A DNA stretch of 64,000 nucleotides from Oscillospiraceae bacterium (GCA_022009755.1 CP091722.1:70001-134000), one strand, 5' to 3'. Numbered from the stretch's first letter, positions 38,703-49,005 are shown. Notes: generated from the sequence alone by a model not told the origin. Numbers and translations: made by a program.

Positions 38703-39428
38703 ATGACTTCAAAAAAGAATCGGACGATGAGAGCAGCAGTTCTCATGCTTGCTCTCGTACTTATCACCTCATGCTTTGTCGGAGGCACCTTCGCGAAGTA
38801 TGTAACCAGCGGCGACGCGGGGGATAATGCCAGAGTAGCCAAGTGGGGCGTGAGTATCACGGCTCATGCAACCGGCGATATCTTTGCCAAAGAGTATGAC
38901 GCCATTGCCGGTCAGGATAACACCGTTATCGCCGGTGGCGAGTACAAGGTTATAGCCCCCGGTACAAAAAAGGATAATGCTGCACTGGTGACACTGAGCG
39001 GCAAACCGGAAGTCTCCGTGAAAGTCACCTATAATGCCGAACACTTCAGCCTCACCGGCAACTGGATTGGCGATGAGAACAATACATTCTATTGCCCGTT
39101 GATTATCAAGGTTACCGGTAAAGTCGGCGATACGGACAAGACCGAAACCATCAATTGTGTAGAAAAGGCGAGTGCGGCGGAAGTCGAAACAGCCGTAAAG
39201 AACGCTGTTGCTGCCTGCAGTGCCACCTATGGGCCCAACACGGATCTTTCCGCGGTGGCAGGTGACGGCTTGAAAATTTCCTGGGAATGGCCTTTTGAGG
39301 GAACTGCGAACCTTGGACAGACTGATGAGAAGGATACATATCTTGGCAATCAGGCTGCTACGGCTACCGGTTTAGATGTACCTGCTATCCACATTCCGGT
39401 AACCGCCACCGTAACTCAGATCGACTAA
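38703..39428 (+). CDS. TasA/camelysin-like fibre subunit with SipW-dependent signal
   Basis: A 241-residue exported protein. It has a basic start, a hydrophobic core and the SipW-type cleavage motif G-G-T-F-A-K-Y-V-T-S-G, followed by D-N-A-R-V-A-K-W-G-V, the hallmark N-terminus of camelysin/TasA-like proteins. The mature part is rich in Thr/Ala/Gly and beta-like, with D-T-Y-L-G-N-Q-A-A near the end that recurs in the next gene. It probably assembles into extracellular fibres. AGGAGG lies 8-9 nt before ATG 38703. The nearby sipW is 156 nt upstream. Confidence 0.85.
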   Translation: MTSKKNRTMRAAVLMLALVLITSCFVGGTFAKYVTSGDAGDNARVAKWGVSITAHATGDIFAKEYDAIAGQDNTVIAGGEYKVIAPGTKKDNAALVTLSGKPEVSVKVTYNAEHFSLTGNWIGDENNTFYCPLIIKVTGKVGDTDKTETINCVEKASAAEVETAVKNAVAACSATYGPNTDLSAVAGDGLKISWEWPFEGTANLGQTDEKDTYLGNQAATATGLDVPAIHIPVTATVTQID

Positions 39429-39461
39429 GGGCTTGATTTTACTGGTTCTGTACAGTTGTAT

Positions 39462-39494
39462 ATCCCCCGTCATGTGGCGGGCGGGGGATGTTTT
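39462..39494 (+). terminator. hairpin after the TasA-like gene
   Basis: ATCCCCCGTC pairs with GGCGGGGGAT, followed by GTTTTC. It probably attenuates transcription so the fibre subunit is made in excess over the downstream genes. Confidence 0.7.
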
Positions 39495-39609
39495 CGGGTT
39501 GTATGCAGTGCCCCCGACATCTGTTTGCCGAGAGCCCTGCATATGTCCCGAATCCCCATAACACTGCCGTTTTGCCGGATTGTTCGGTTGCTTTCAAGCG
39601 AGGTGGCGT

Positions 39610-40381
39610 ATGAATAACTCTGAAAAAATTGCGGGAATGATGCTTCCCGCCATGCTGATACTCTTTATATTACAGGTAATGCTGCTGCCGGTAATGATAG
39701 GTCTTACCTATGCCGTACCCGCAGAGAGACCGCAACACATCCTTACCTATAGTACAGGCTCGCTTGTGTGGGACAAGGCTACTTCGGTGCGCCCGGACGG
39801 CTCGGCAGAGCTTTCGTTCTTTGAAACGCTGTACAAAAATGTAAGTGCCGATAATGCCGAAAGGGTATTGGCGCCCGGCACCGAAAAAGACAGCATGATT
39901 CGTCTTAAACGATACGAACAGGGAGATAACCTATACCGCCGTGCTGTATTCGCTCTCAACTTCGCCCGACCTTGATATCGGAGCCTCCCTTTCGGGGGAC
40001 GGCTTTTCGGATATCTCCGTGTACACGCTTCCCGAAAACATTAAGAAGGAAACGGTTGTCCGTGCCGTCGGAGGAAGGCTTGACGCAAAAAAACTGCAGG
40101 ACTTTGATATAAACTGGTTCTGGAATTATGAAGACGGTGCAAATGTTGACGAACGGGACCGTATTGACACTTATCTCGGCAATAAGGCTGCAAGCGGAAA
40201 TGCGGATGATGTAACTCTCGGGTTTTATATTGTCGTCCGTGACGGCGGTGAGATTGGTCCTTCTTCGCCAACCGGAGATAACACCATGATCGGCGGTTAT
40301 GTTGTGCTGATGCTCATCAGCGGAGGAGCGTGCCTGTTCCTTGCCCTTACTCGGAGAAGGAGGGAAAAGGTTGAAGACTGA
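39610..40381 (+). CDS. fibre-associated protein with C-terminal PTGDN sorting-like signal (one frameshift)
   Basis: About 256 residues. An N-terminal hydrophobic segment ends V-M-I-G-L-T-Y-A-V-P-A. An extracellular domain shares the D-T-Y-L-G-N-K-A-A block with the TasA-like protein at 38703. The C-terminus has S-S-P-T-G-D-N-T, a hydrophobic helix and R-R-R-R-E-K. This suggests a fibre subunit or tip anchored to the wall by sortase. The frame breaks near 39925-39935. The start is ATG 39610 after GAGG. The second sipW starts inside its last codons. Confidence 0.75.
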
Positions 40382-40903
40382 AAAAGCACTGGCCGTTTTG
40401 CGGCGCAGCCTTAAGATTCTGGTGCTTGTGATCGTAGGCATTGTTCTGCTTGCCAATCTCTACCGACTTGCGGCGAGGGAGATCTTTAAAGTAAAAAGCC
40501 CGACGGTATTCGGCTATTCCACCGCCGTGGTGCTGACCGGCAGTATGAGCGGTACCATAGAGCCGGACGATTTGATTATCACCCGTAAGCAAAGCGATTA
40601 TATGGTCGGCGATATTGTGATGTATCAGACCGACGGCGCGCCGGTGACCCACCGCATTGTCTCCGAAAGCGATAAAGGCTACCGCACCAAAGGTGACGCC
40701 AACAATACCGACGATGGCACGGATATACCGAAGGAAGGTGTAGTCGGGAAAGTGGTGCTGGTGATTCCGAAAATCGGGGCGGCTATCCGCCTTGTAAGAA
40801 CGCCGCTCGGAATGCTCGGTCTGATTGCCGTGATTATTCTGATTACCGAGCTGCCGAATTTGATCGGATATATTCGCCGTAAGGGCAAAAACAGGAGAAC
40901 TGA
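40371..40903 (+). CDS. SipW-type signal peptidase I, second copy
   Basis: About 177 residues. TTG start at 40371 with AAGGAGGG upstream overlaps the previous gene by 11 nt. Catalytic Ser is in L-T-G-S-M-S-G and His in P-V-T-H-R-I-V; the K-G-D-A-N-N-T-D-D box follows. The frame as sequenced runs into the next gene. A missing A near 40897 would restore N-R-R-N and a stop at 40901-40903, just before the next ribosome site. Without that repair it would be a peptidase-substrate fusion, which is unlikely because a good ribosome site and ATG separate them. Confidence 0.85.
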
Positions 40904-40925
40904 AATTAAACAAAGGAGGCGGAAA

Positions 40926-41591
40926 ATGAAACACAGCAAGAAAACAGAGCAAAAACCGAAATTCCGGCTTCCTTTTTCCGCCGTTTTGCTTTATCTTGTG
41001 CTGATTGCCGCAGCGGTGTCCGGCGTGACCTTTTCAAAGTACACGACAGGGACAACGGTGGGCGATACGGCAAGAGTGGCAATTATGCGTGATATCACTG
41101 TTACCGAAACCGGAAATTTCGCCGAGACGGATAAGTGGGTCATTACCCCCGGTGTGGATATGATAAAAAATGTTGTTGTGAATTTCGAGGGCAGCGAGAT
41201 GGCATGCTATGTGTTCTGCGAGATAAAAACGACAGGCTGGAGCAGAATGAACGATAATTACAGCTTTGCCTTTTCAGGCGGCAGCGAAAGCATCCTCGGC
41301 TGGGCGGTAAATAACGATTGGAAATTTCTTTCCGGTAACGGGAGCGAAGCAGTGTATTATCGTATAGTCAGCGCCAATACCGTGCTGCAGGCGGATGTAC
41401 TGGCGGAAGGCGGCAAAATAACCGTCAGCGAGAATATCACAAGAACACAGCTTGACAGTTTGCCGAAGGATATGCAAATTAAAATCAGCGCAACAGCGGT
41501 GCAGTATAACGGCTTTTCCGAGGGTTCGGCAGCTGAATATACGGAAATACAGAGAGCCTTATCCGCATGGAATGCCGTGAAAAACAAATAA
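40926..41591 (+). CDS. TasA/camelysin-like fibre protein with SipW-dependent signal
   Basis: A 221-residue protein. The hydrophobic core ends S-G-V-T-F-S-K-Y-T-T-G, then V-G-D-T-A-R-V-A, the same N-terminal design as the subunit at 38703. ATG 40926 has AAAGGAGG 8 nt upstream. The mature part is beta-rich with conserved Trp and aromatic residues. It lies directly after the second sipW, its likely processing enzyme. Confidence 0.85.
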   Translation: MKHSKKTEQKPKFRLPFSAVLLYLVLIAAAVSGVTFSKYTTGTTVGDTARVAIMRDITVTETGNFAETDKWVITPGVDMIKNVVVNFEGSEMACYVFCEIKTTGWSRMNDNYSFAFSGGSESILGWAVNNDWKFLSGNGSEAVYYRIVSANTVLQADVLAEGGKITVSENITRTQLDSLPKDMQIKISATAVQYNGFSEGSAAEYTEIQRALSAWNAVKNK

Positions 41592-41618
41592 CGCCCCACA
41601 GGAAGGCAGGTGAATAGT

Positions 41619-44600
41619 ATGAAAGGAAGATATCGGGCAAAACATTATAGAAATACGGAACATACAAGGCTCAGAATGCTGCTTTCGGTTATTCTGTGCC
41701 TTTGCCTGCTTACCTCTGTTCTTCAGTTGCGTATGATAACGGCAAGTGCCGTTATAAAGATTGATTCGGTGACCGTTACACATGAAGGCAAGAAAACGGA
41801 AACTGACTCTGCCTCAAAATGAAAGAGCCGTGCTCAAAGCCGAATGCTTTCCGGATGCGCAGAATGTTGCCTATCAATGGCAGATACTTGCGGATATAAA
41901 GTCGGAGCTTTGGGTGAATATTTACGATGCGACAAAGCAGTCGATATCGCTGTCCTATGCTATGCTCGGCTCGCTTTTGGACGAATCGGGCAGCGCCTAT
42001 ATACGCTGCAGGGCGACAGCGGGTGAAAGCAGTCAATACTCCGATGCCGTCTGCGTAACGGTTGCGTTTAATGCTCTCGCAGATGCCGAATCCGTTACCG
42101 TGCGAAACGGTAACTCTCCGGCGCGAAAGGCTCCCGTCCGCACCCCGAAGAACAACCCGGAATATGTGGATATTTCCATAAATTACTTAGACGCCGTGTC
42201 CGGTCAGCCTATCTACACGGGATTTACCGCACAGATACAGTACGGTACCTCTTATTCCAACACCGTTATTTCGCCGACCTATCTCGGCTACGCGCCGTTT
42301 TATAATGCGGCTGATCCTTCTGTCACCGTTCCGGAGGGCGGCACGGTGGATGCGAATGACGACGCAACGGTGGTCGCTCTGAATATTCCGGCAGACTATA
42401 CAGCGGCGCAGTATGTCGTAAATGTCTATTATAAGGCAATCAATGTGCCCTATGCCGTACGGTACTACTTCCAGAATATCAACGATGATATGTATACCGA
42501 GAATATGGGGCTATACCGTATATCCTCTGCTAAAACCGGAACGATTATTTCCAACGAGCAGCTGGCAGTGCAGGACGCGGATACGGTAAAGGGATTTACG
42601 AAACTGTATCATTATCCGGAGGCAGTCGCCGCCGACGGCTCCACTGTTTTTCAGTGCTACTACGACCGCAATTATTACATGGTTAAATTTGATATGGACG
42701 GCGGCTATGGCACAGAACCGATCTATGCCCGCTACGGAACGCCCTTTGTTGTAAATGCCCCTACACGACACGGCTATGTGTTTGACGGTTGGGACGATGT
42801 GACAAACGGCACCGGCGACGGCGTAAAAGATACTCTGCCTGATACCGTACCCGATGAAAACCGCACATATAAAGCTCTTTGGAGCACAGTCGACACCACC
42901 TACACGGCGGTGTATTGGTTGCAAAATGCCGACAATGACGAATACAGTTATGTAGGCAATGTGAAAAAAATGGCAAAGTCCGGAACTTCTGTTTCCGGGG
43001 AGAATGATATTACGGCGGAAACGAATATCTGCGGAAATACCGATGAAACACATACCCATAGTGCGGATTGCAAGCCCGACAAGCTTCGTTTTTCTCGGTT
43101 TGACCATGCAGATCAAAATGTGACGGTTGCCGGAGACGGGTCTACGATCGTAAATGTGTACTATGCTCGTAAAGAGTATACACTGCGGTTTTACTATGCC
43201 AAGGAATACAACCCGACAAAGGATCAGGTCAGCCCGACAGGGACAGAAACCGTATACTCCGTTGTGGGCGGAAGTACTTATAAATTCGGGCATCAGTATG
43301 ATGGGTATATAAGTTCAAGGGAGGATAATAAACGGCCGTTTGACAGCAGCGGAAATGTGCTGAACGATATCGAAAGTTTACTGTACAACATAAATACAAC
43401 TCAATGGGGCGCGGTTGAGGAGTTGCCGACCATAACCCCGGCCGCGGGCGTGCAGTATACTACAGGAGTATATCCGTCATCCGAGGATAGTACAAACGAT
43501 GGATATACGAACAAGGGCGATAGGTTTCATTATCTTGAATTTACGGCACGATACGGTGCGGACTTGACAAAACTGTGGCCGAGCGAAGTATTTGACAGAG
43601 TTCCTATTGTCGGAACCCATACGGCAAACGGAGCAAACAACCATATGACAGAGGGTGACGATTGGGGCAAGTATGCCTACTTTGCCGGTTGGAACGGAGA
43701 ATACAATGTAAAATATAACTGGGATAATACCAATGCCACGATAAAGTGCTATTATCCGATACTGAACGAAACATTATTGTATGACAGCCGCTTTATCGAT
43801 GAATTCGGCGATCCCACGACAATCAATTTCTTGCTTTTTACGATAACGGCGCGAATATCGGCTGGAGCAAACCGATAGAGTGGATATATGAGCTGTATCT
43901 GCCTCTGCTTGACGGAGAAAACGAAGACGGACTGACGATACGGACGTATAACGGAAAAAAATACAAGCTGTATAATACAGTGTACGCCAATGACGATAAT
44001 GACGGTTCGGGCGGTATTACACACCAAACCTATCCTCCGCTGCCGGGATTTAAATATCCCGTGAATGAGCGTGAATGGGAGGATAACGGTACAACCACGG
44101 ACGGTCGCCATTCAAACATCGCACGGTTTTATTATACAAGACAGAGCCACAGCCTTACGCTGCATAACTACAACGAGGTTTACGGTCGGTTTGACGTACC
44201 GTACAACACATCACTTGATCCTTACACCGTTGGAGTTATTCCCGATTATCCGACTACTCTGGAACAGAATGCCTATGCCTTCGGCGGTTGGTATGAATCG
44301 CCCGGCTGCTTTCCCGGCAGTGAATATAAAGAAGGCGATACCATGCCTGCAAAAGATATCGGTCTGTACGCTAAGTGGACACCCGTAAATCATACGGTCC
44401 GCTTCTTTCGCACCTATGACGATATGATTGCCTTTGAAACGACGGGCAATGAAAGCGGTATAATTGAAACACGGGAAACAACACACGGCAGTGTGCTGGG
44501 AAGTGTGGATAATCCGACGTTTTCTTCCGGGGGGCTTGAGTATACCTTCGGCGGATGGTTTTATATGCGTACCGGGAACAAAACAGCGTATACGCCGCTG

Positions 44601-46434
44601 GATATGCCTGTTACAAAAGATATGAATGTCTATGCCGACTGGGGCACACACTCGGCACAACCTTACCGAATCCACTATGCCCTGCATGAGGGAGAAGGCG
44701 ACAACGCTTGGCTGGTGCTTCTTAACACGGCTGCAAACGCCTCGCCTAAGGACAATAAACCTATAAGGCAACAAAGGACGGTGAGGATCGCACCTATGTA
44801 TACCTGACATCAGACAACAGATATCACCGTCTGATTGCACCCGATTCCGCCGGCTTTGCCTATCAGGGGAACACCCGTACTTTCTATCCGAAAGCAGGCG
44901 AGCCGCTCAACGAACTTTACCCTGCTTATAACAGCAGCGGTTATTACCCGACGCTTGCCAGCCATTCCGTAACGGTAGAGTATGAAGAAAACAAGGAAGA
45001 ACCGGCGCATAATGTATTCACCTTTACCTATGTGCATGCGGCGAATATAGCTTATCGGGTGGAATACCGCTATGCGGATACCGGAGCCTTGATAACCGCT
45101 GCTCCGGGCGGAGGAACGGTGACGAAATATTCAACCAAGGCAGTTGTAACAGAGCGTTTTGAAGTCATTAAAGACTATATTCCGGATGCATTTACAAGCG
45201 GCTGATTCTTGCTGTTACGGATGACGGAAACGGCAACTATGTAGGCTCTCCGTACAATGTAGCGGTCTTTTATTACAGTAAAAATACGCAGAACGCCTTT
45301 TATGCCGTACACCATATGCTGCAGAAAGTTAATGCCGCAGGGGCGGAGCTTACGCAGGATGAAAGCGGTAATTACATCAACTATACCCAAAGCGATGCCC
45401 TTACCGAGGGTATCGGAGATATCGGCTCTACGCATGATATCGTACCGCAAACATTCAGCGGTTTTACGGTATACGGCACGGGATATATCAAGTATTCCGG
45501 TCCAACGCAGCTCCTTGACGCCGAAACCAATCCGCACTTTACCATAACCGTTCAGGCGCAAGGCACCGAGCTGTATATTTTCTATACACGCAACATGCAG
45601 AGCTACAAGGTATATTATTTGAAGTATGGCACGGATATCAGCAATCTGCCGCAGCTGAGCGATACCTCACCGGGTGTGCTTCTGCCGATTGAATCCGGTA
45701 CAGGCACTTTCGGCTCCGCAGTTGTTGCATCGGCAAAACCGGTCAGTGGAATGAACTGCGTTTCAAATCTGTCACAAACGATCATTCTTCGGTCAAACGA
45801 TGCCCAAAACTACATCATATTCTACTATGCGCCTTTGCAATATACCGTGGAATACAAGGTGTGGCAGTATGGCGGCGGAACGCTCAGTCAGACTATTGAG
45901 GTAGTCAACGGAACGGATCTTTTCAGCGGCTCAACGGCGACAGCTAAGATCGGCTATCGGTTTGACGGCTGGTACACGGACGAAGCGTGTACGGTGCCGG
46001 TCGGCGACAATGGAACGATAACGGATAACAAACTTGTGCCTGCGACCCTGAAACTTGATGCTATGCCTAAGGTCAATGTGTTTTATGCTAAATTCGTTCC
46101 CGTTCTCGGCAACATGACAATCCAGAGACAAAACGGAACGGCCGATGAGGGCAACGGCGACAGAGTGTTTGTTTATCGTATCACAGCGGCGGATGATCCT
46201 GCCTTTGAACTGTATGTTTCAATCAAAGGAAGCGGCAGCGTGACAATTAAAGATATGTTTTGTCGGGAATACACGGTAGAACAGCAAAACGGTTGGTCAT
46301 GGCGGTATAACGACACATTGCAAAAAGTGACCGTTTCCGAGGGAACAACAAGAACGGTTACCTTTGACGACGCTCCCGTTAATAATAAATGGCTTAACGG
46401 CAACAGCGAAAGGATAACGAACAGAAAGGGGTGA
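41619..46434 (+). CDS. giant InlB-repeat adhesin of the fibre locus (four frameshifts)
   Basis: About 1605 residues when joined. A long basic N-region and hydrophobic signal (L-L-S-V-I-L-C-L-C-L-L-T) come first. Many Listeria-Bacteroides InlB-type repeats follow (V-K-F-D-M-D-G-G-Y-G, then G-Y-V-F-D-G-W; more near 44160-44380, 44520-44640 and 45950-46000), with MucBP-like segments (V-N-V-Y-Y-K, I-N-Y-L-D). Breaks lie near 41795-41812, 43835-43850, 44750-44765 and 45190-45200; several coincide with homopolymers and all pieces join in order. No C-terminal sorting signal is evident, so attachment may be through the fibres. Confidence 0.8.
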
Positions 46435-46441
46435 CACCGCA

Positions 46442-47011
46442 ATGTCGAAAAGAACAAAGCACCTGCTGATTGCGGCGGCTGCCCTGTGTATTGTCGCGGC
46501 TGTGGGCTTGACCCTTGCCTTTATGTTCAAAAAAAGCGAAAAAACAAATCGGTTTGTTCCGGCGGAGGTTTCTTGCGCTGTCCGTGAGCAGCTTGATAAC
46601 AACGAGGTGGCCGGCACTGCCGCAGTGGGCGGAGAAAAGGCGGATATACGGGTGGAGAATACCGGCAATGTCAAGGAATTTATTCGCCTGAGACTGGTTT
46701 CGTATTATGTCGATTCAAGCGGCGACATTGCAGGGACGACCGCTTCTCAATACCCGAATCTGACACTTAAAAACGGTTGGATTGCCGGAGCAAACCATAC
46801 CTACTATTTTCCCTATTCGGTAGAGCCCGGAGAAGCAACGGCAATACTGTGCGAACCTTTTATCCTCGGGCAGATGCAGCTTGAAAACGGCACCGCGGTG
46901 TATCAGGTAATTGAAGTTATTGCCGAGGCTGTTCAGGCAGAACCGGTATCCGCCGTGCGGGAAGCCTGGGGCGTAACGGTTACAAATAATACGATCACGG
47001 CAGCTCCGTGA
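46442..47011 (+). CDS. small TasA-like/SipW-signal exported protein
   Basis: A 189-residue protein. The N-terminal helix A-A-A-L-C-I-V-A-A-V-G-L-T-L-A-F precedes K-T-N-R-F-V-P-A-E-V-S-C-A-V, a pattern shared by SipW-processed minor subunits (F-T-P-G-E-V-type). The mature domain has beta strands with V-E-N-T-G-N-V-K-E-F-I-R-L-R. ATG 46442 follows AAAGGGG. It starts 7 nt after the giant adhesin, so it is the last gene of the fibre operon. Confidence 0.78.
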   Translation: MSKRTKHLLIAAAALCIVAAVGLTLAFMFKKSEKTNRFVPAEVSCAVREQLDNNEVAGTAAVGGEKADIRVENTGNVKEFIRLRLVSYYVDSSGDIAGTTASQYPNLTLKNGWIAGANHTYYFPYSVEPGEATAILCEPFILGQMQLENGTAVYQVIEVIAEAVQAEPVSAVREAWGVTVTNNTITAAP

Positions 47012-47013
47012 AA

Positions 47014-47058
47014 AACCCCTCCTGTTTGACACATCATGCCCGGCAGGAGGGTTTTCTT
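47014..47058 (+). terminator. terminator of the fibre operon
   Basis: CCCTCCTG (47017-47024) pairs with CAGGAGGG (47044-47051), with A/T extension, followed by GTTTTCTT. It ends the locus. Confidence 0.85.
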
Positions 47059-47060
47059 AT

Positions 47061-47072
47061 GTGCCGAGGCAC
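47061..47072. promoter_or_regulatory. third GTGCC-GA-GGCAC palindrome
   Basis: The perfect 5-bp palindrome is followed by ATAAAAG, like the copy at 37167. It lies between the fibre operon terminator and the rubrerythrin promoter, centred about 103 bp upstream of the predicted rubrerythrin start. Confidence 0.5.
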
Positions 47073-47134
47073 ATAAAAGAGTAAAAAGACAGAAAAACAA
47101 TCAGGAAAAACTCCTATTGTTGTGTTACTGCCTA

Positions 47135-47186
47135 TTGACTTTATACCGGTTTTCGCCTATAATATTATTAGGAACTTATCCTAATA
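47135..47186 (+). promoter_or_regulatory. rubrerythrin promoter and palindromic operator
   Basis: TTGACT (47135-47140) and TATAAT (47158-47163) have a 17-bp spacer. A perfect 8-bp inverted repeat TATTAGGA-N5-TCCTAATA (47166-47186) covers the transcription start. This is an ideal repressor position and a plausible site for the PerR/Fur protein encoded downstream. Confidence 0.7.
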
Positions 47187-47209
47187 GTTTAAGAAAGAGG
47201 GCAGCAATT

Positions 47210-47755
47210 ATGAATGACAGAAACAAGTATGCAGGAACACGGACCGAGCATAACCTTTGGGAAGCATTTGCCGGGGAGTCGCAGGCCGGAAACAAGTACG
47301 GTTTCTTTGCTTCTATCGCAAAAAAACAGGGTTTTGAACAGATTGCCGCCCTGTTTTTAAAAACGGCGGAAAATGAGAAGGCTCACGCCAAGCTATGGTT
47401 TAAGGAGCTCGGCGAACTTGGCGGAACAGAAAGAAATCTTGATACTGCCGCCGAGGGAGAAAACTATGAGTGGACGGATATGTATGCAGAGTTTGCAGCA
47501 ACGGCGGAGGATGAAGGTTTTCCGGAGCTCGCAAAGAAGTTTCGCCTTGTCGCAGAGATAGAAAAGCAGCATGAAGAGCGTTTTCGCACATTGCTTCGCA
47601 ATATCGAGACCGAAAAAGTTTTCGCAAAAAGCGAAGGCAAAATATGGGAATGTCGAAACTGCGGACACATTACGGTTGGAACAGAGGCTCCGGAGGTCTG
47701 CCCGGTCTGCAACCATCCGCAAGGTTACTTTGAGATCCGTGCAGAAAATTTTTAA
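47210..47755 (+). CDS. rubrerythrin
   Basis: A 181-residue peroxidase that reduces hydrogen peroxide with electrons from rubredoxin. The ferritin-like diiron domain has ligand Glu residues in [15 protein letters not shown] and [12 protein letters not shown]-terminal rubredoxin-like domain has C-R-N-C-G-H and C-P-V-C-N-H. Start ATG 47210 is within range of AAGAAAGAGGG. It is first gene of an oxygen-defence cluster. Confidence 0.95.
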   Translation: MNDRNKYAGTRTEHNLWEAFAGESQAGNKYGFFASIAKKQGFEQIAALFLKTAENEKAHAKLWFKELGELGGTERNLDTAAEGENYEWTDMYAEFAATAEDEGFPELAKKFRLVAEIEKQHEERFRTLLRNIETEKVFAKSEGKIWECRNCGHITVGTEAPEVCPVCNHPQGYFEIRAENF

Positions 47756-47788
47756 GGAAAACGAAAAGTTTCGAAAGGAGAAACCTCT

Positions 47789-48178
47789 ATGAAACAAAGA
47801 TTTTATGTCTGCAACCACTGCGGAAATATGATTGCATTTGTGAAGGACAGCGGAGTTCCTGTTGTCTGCTGCAGTGAAGTGATGCATGAGGTGATACCGG
47901 GTGCAATTGACGCATCAATTGAAAAGCATGTTCCTGTGTATTGCGTAAAGGACGGTATAGTTCATGTAGATGTCGGTTCAATCCTTCACCCTATGAACGA
48001 GGATCACCATATTGAATGGATTTCCCTTCAAACGAAGTTCGGAAATCAGCGCAAGGAATTGTGCCCGACCGGCGAGCCGTCAATCAGCTTTGCTATCTGC
48101 AAGGGTGACGAAGTGGAAGCTGTATACGCTTATTGCAATCTGCACGGTCTTTGGGTGACAGACGCTGCTCTATCTTAA
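47789..48178 (+). CDS. desulfoferrodoxin (superoxide reductase)
   Basis: A 129-residue protein. The N-terminal desulforedoxin centre has Cys in C-N-H-C-G and V-C-C-S. The C-terminal Fe(His4Cys) superoxide reductase site has E-K-H-V-P, H-P-M-N-E-D-H-H-I and C-N-L-H-G-L-W. It reduces superoxide to peroxide, which rubrerythrin then removes. GAAAGGAG precedes ATG 47789, 33 nt after rubrerythrin. Confidence 0.95.
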   Translation: MKQRFYVCNHCGNMIAFVKDSGVPVVCCSEVMHEVIPGAIDASIEKHVPVYCVKDGIVHVDVGSILHPMNEDHHIEWISLQTKFGNQRKELCPTGEPSISFAICKGDEVEAVYAYCNLHGLWVTDAALS

Positions 48179-48230
48179 ACTGCGCAGACCTATTGCTTGA
48201 GAGCAGCGGCTGATGTTCAGCCTGCTTCAG

Positions 48231-48271
48231 TTGCTGCCCGTCCTGCGCCGGACAGGCAGGGCGGGCAGCAA
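48231..48271 (+). other. 15-bp hairpin between desulfoferrodoxin and PerR
   Basis: TTGCTGCCCGTCCTG pairs with CAGGGCGGGCAGCAA (one wobble) around an 11-nt loop. It lacks a T-run, so an mRNA stabiliser or attenuator is likelier than a full terminator. Confidence 0.65.
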
Positions 48272-48290
48272 ATTACGGAGATGAAAACCG

Positions 48291-48782
48291 ATGATTATAC
48301 GAAGAGAAACAAAACAGCGGCAAAAGGTTTTACAGGCAGTACAGGCAAGGAAAGACCATCCGACGGCCGACCAGATATTCAATGATGTGCATAAGCTGGA
48401 TCCGAAAATCAGCCACGGAACAGTATACCGTAATCTGAACCTTCTTTGTGAGGAAGGTCTGATCTGCCATGTGCGAGTGCCGGGAGCGGACCGATACGAC
48501 CTGCGCACCGATCTGCACTATCATATGTTCTGCGTTAAGTGCAAAAAAGTGATTGACGCGCCGCATCCGTACAAACCGTATTTGGATGAAGAGATTGCCA
48601 AACGGTCAGGCTATAAGATTATCCGGCATCGTCTGATTTTTGAGGGAGTGTGTCCGGAATGCCAAAAAAAAGAGCTTTGTTCCCTTCCGGAGCCGGTATT
48701 CGTTCGTTATCCCGTTCGGCCGACACCTCAGATGCCGAGGCCTGCCTTTGCCGAAACGGAAAAATCAAACAGTAGAGAATGA
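48291..48782 (+). CDS. Fur-family regulator, PerR-like
   Basis: A 163-residue protein. The N-terminal winged helix has H-P-T-A-D-Q-I-F-N-D-V and S-H-G-T-V-Y-R-N-L-N-L-L. Metal ligands are D-L-R-T-D-L-H-Y-H-M-F-C and the structural zinc pairs C-V-K-C and C-P-E-C. A proline-rich tail after the second pair makes it slightly longer than usual. Position among peroxide and superoxide genes favours PerR over Fur. ACGGAG precedes ATG 48291. Confidence 0.88.
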   Translation: MIIRRETKQRQKVLQAVQARKDHPTADQIFNDVHKLDPKISHGTVYRNLNLLCEEGLICHVRVPGADRYDLRTDLHYHMFCVKCKKVIDAPHPYKPYLDEEIAKRSGYKIIRHRLIFEGVCPECQKKELCSLPEPVFVRYPVRPTPQMPRPAFAETEKSNSRE

Positions 48783-48840
48783 TTATTATAGACAATACGG
48801 CTGTTATTTCCGCATTGCCCGATGTGAAGGACGGCTTAAA

Positions 48841-49005
48841 ATGTCACGGGAAAAGAAGACTCGTTGTTTGTGGCTCTTTGATAAGCTGAAAAGGGAAAAC
48901 GCCCTTACCTTTGAAGAATATGAATGTTTGACCTCGGTTAAAGCGATTGCCTTTCTATATAAACAGGCTTTTATGCAGGGCAGAGGAGAGAATGAAAATG
49001 CATAG
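48841..49005 (+). CDS. small hypothetical protein
   Basis: A 54-residue charged protein (start M-S-R-E-K-K-T-R-C-L-W) with AAGGACGG upstream of ATG 48841. Its end overlaps the VanZ-like start by 14 nt, which supports real translation. No family recognised. Confidence 0.5.
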   Translation: MSREKKTRCLWLFDKLKRENALTFEEYECLTSVKAIAFLYKQAFMQGRGENENA

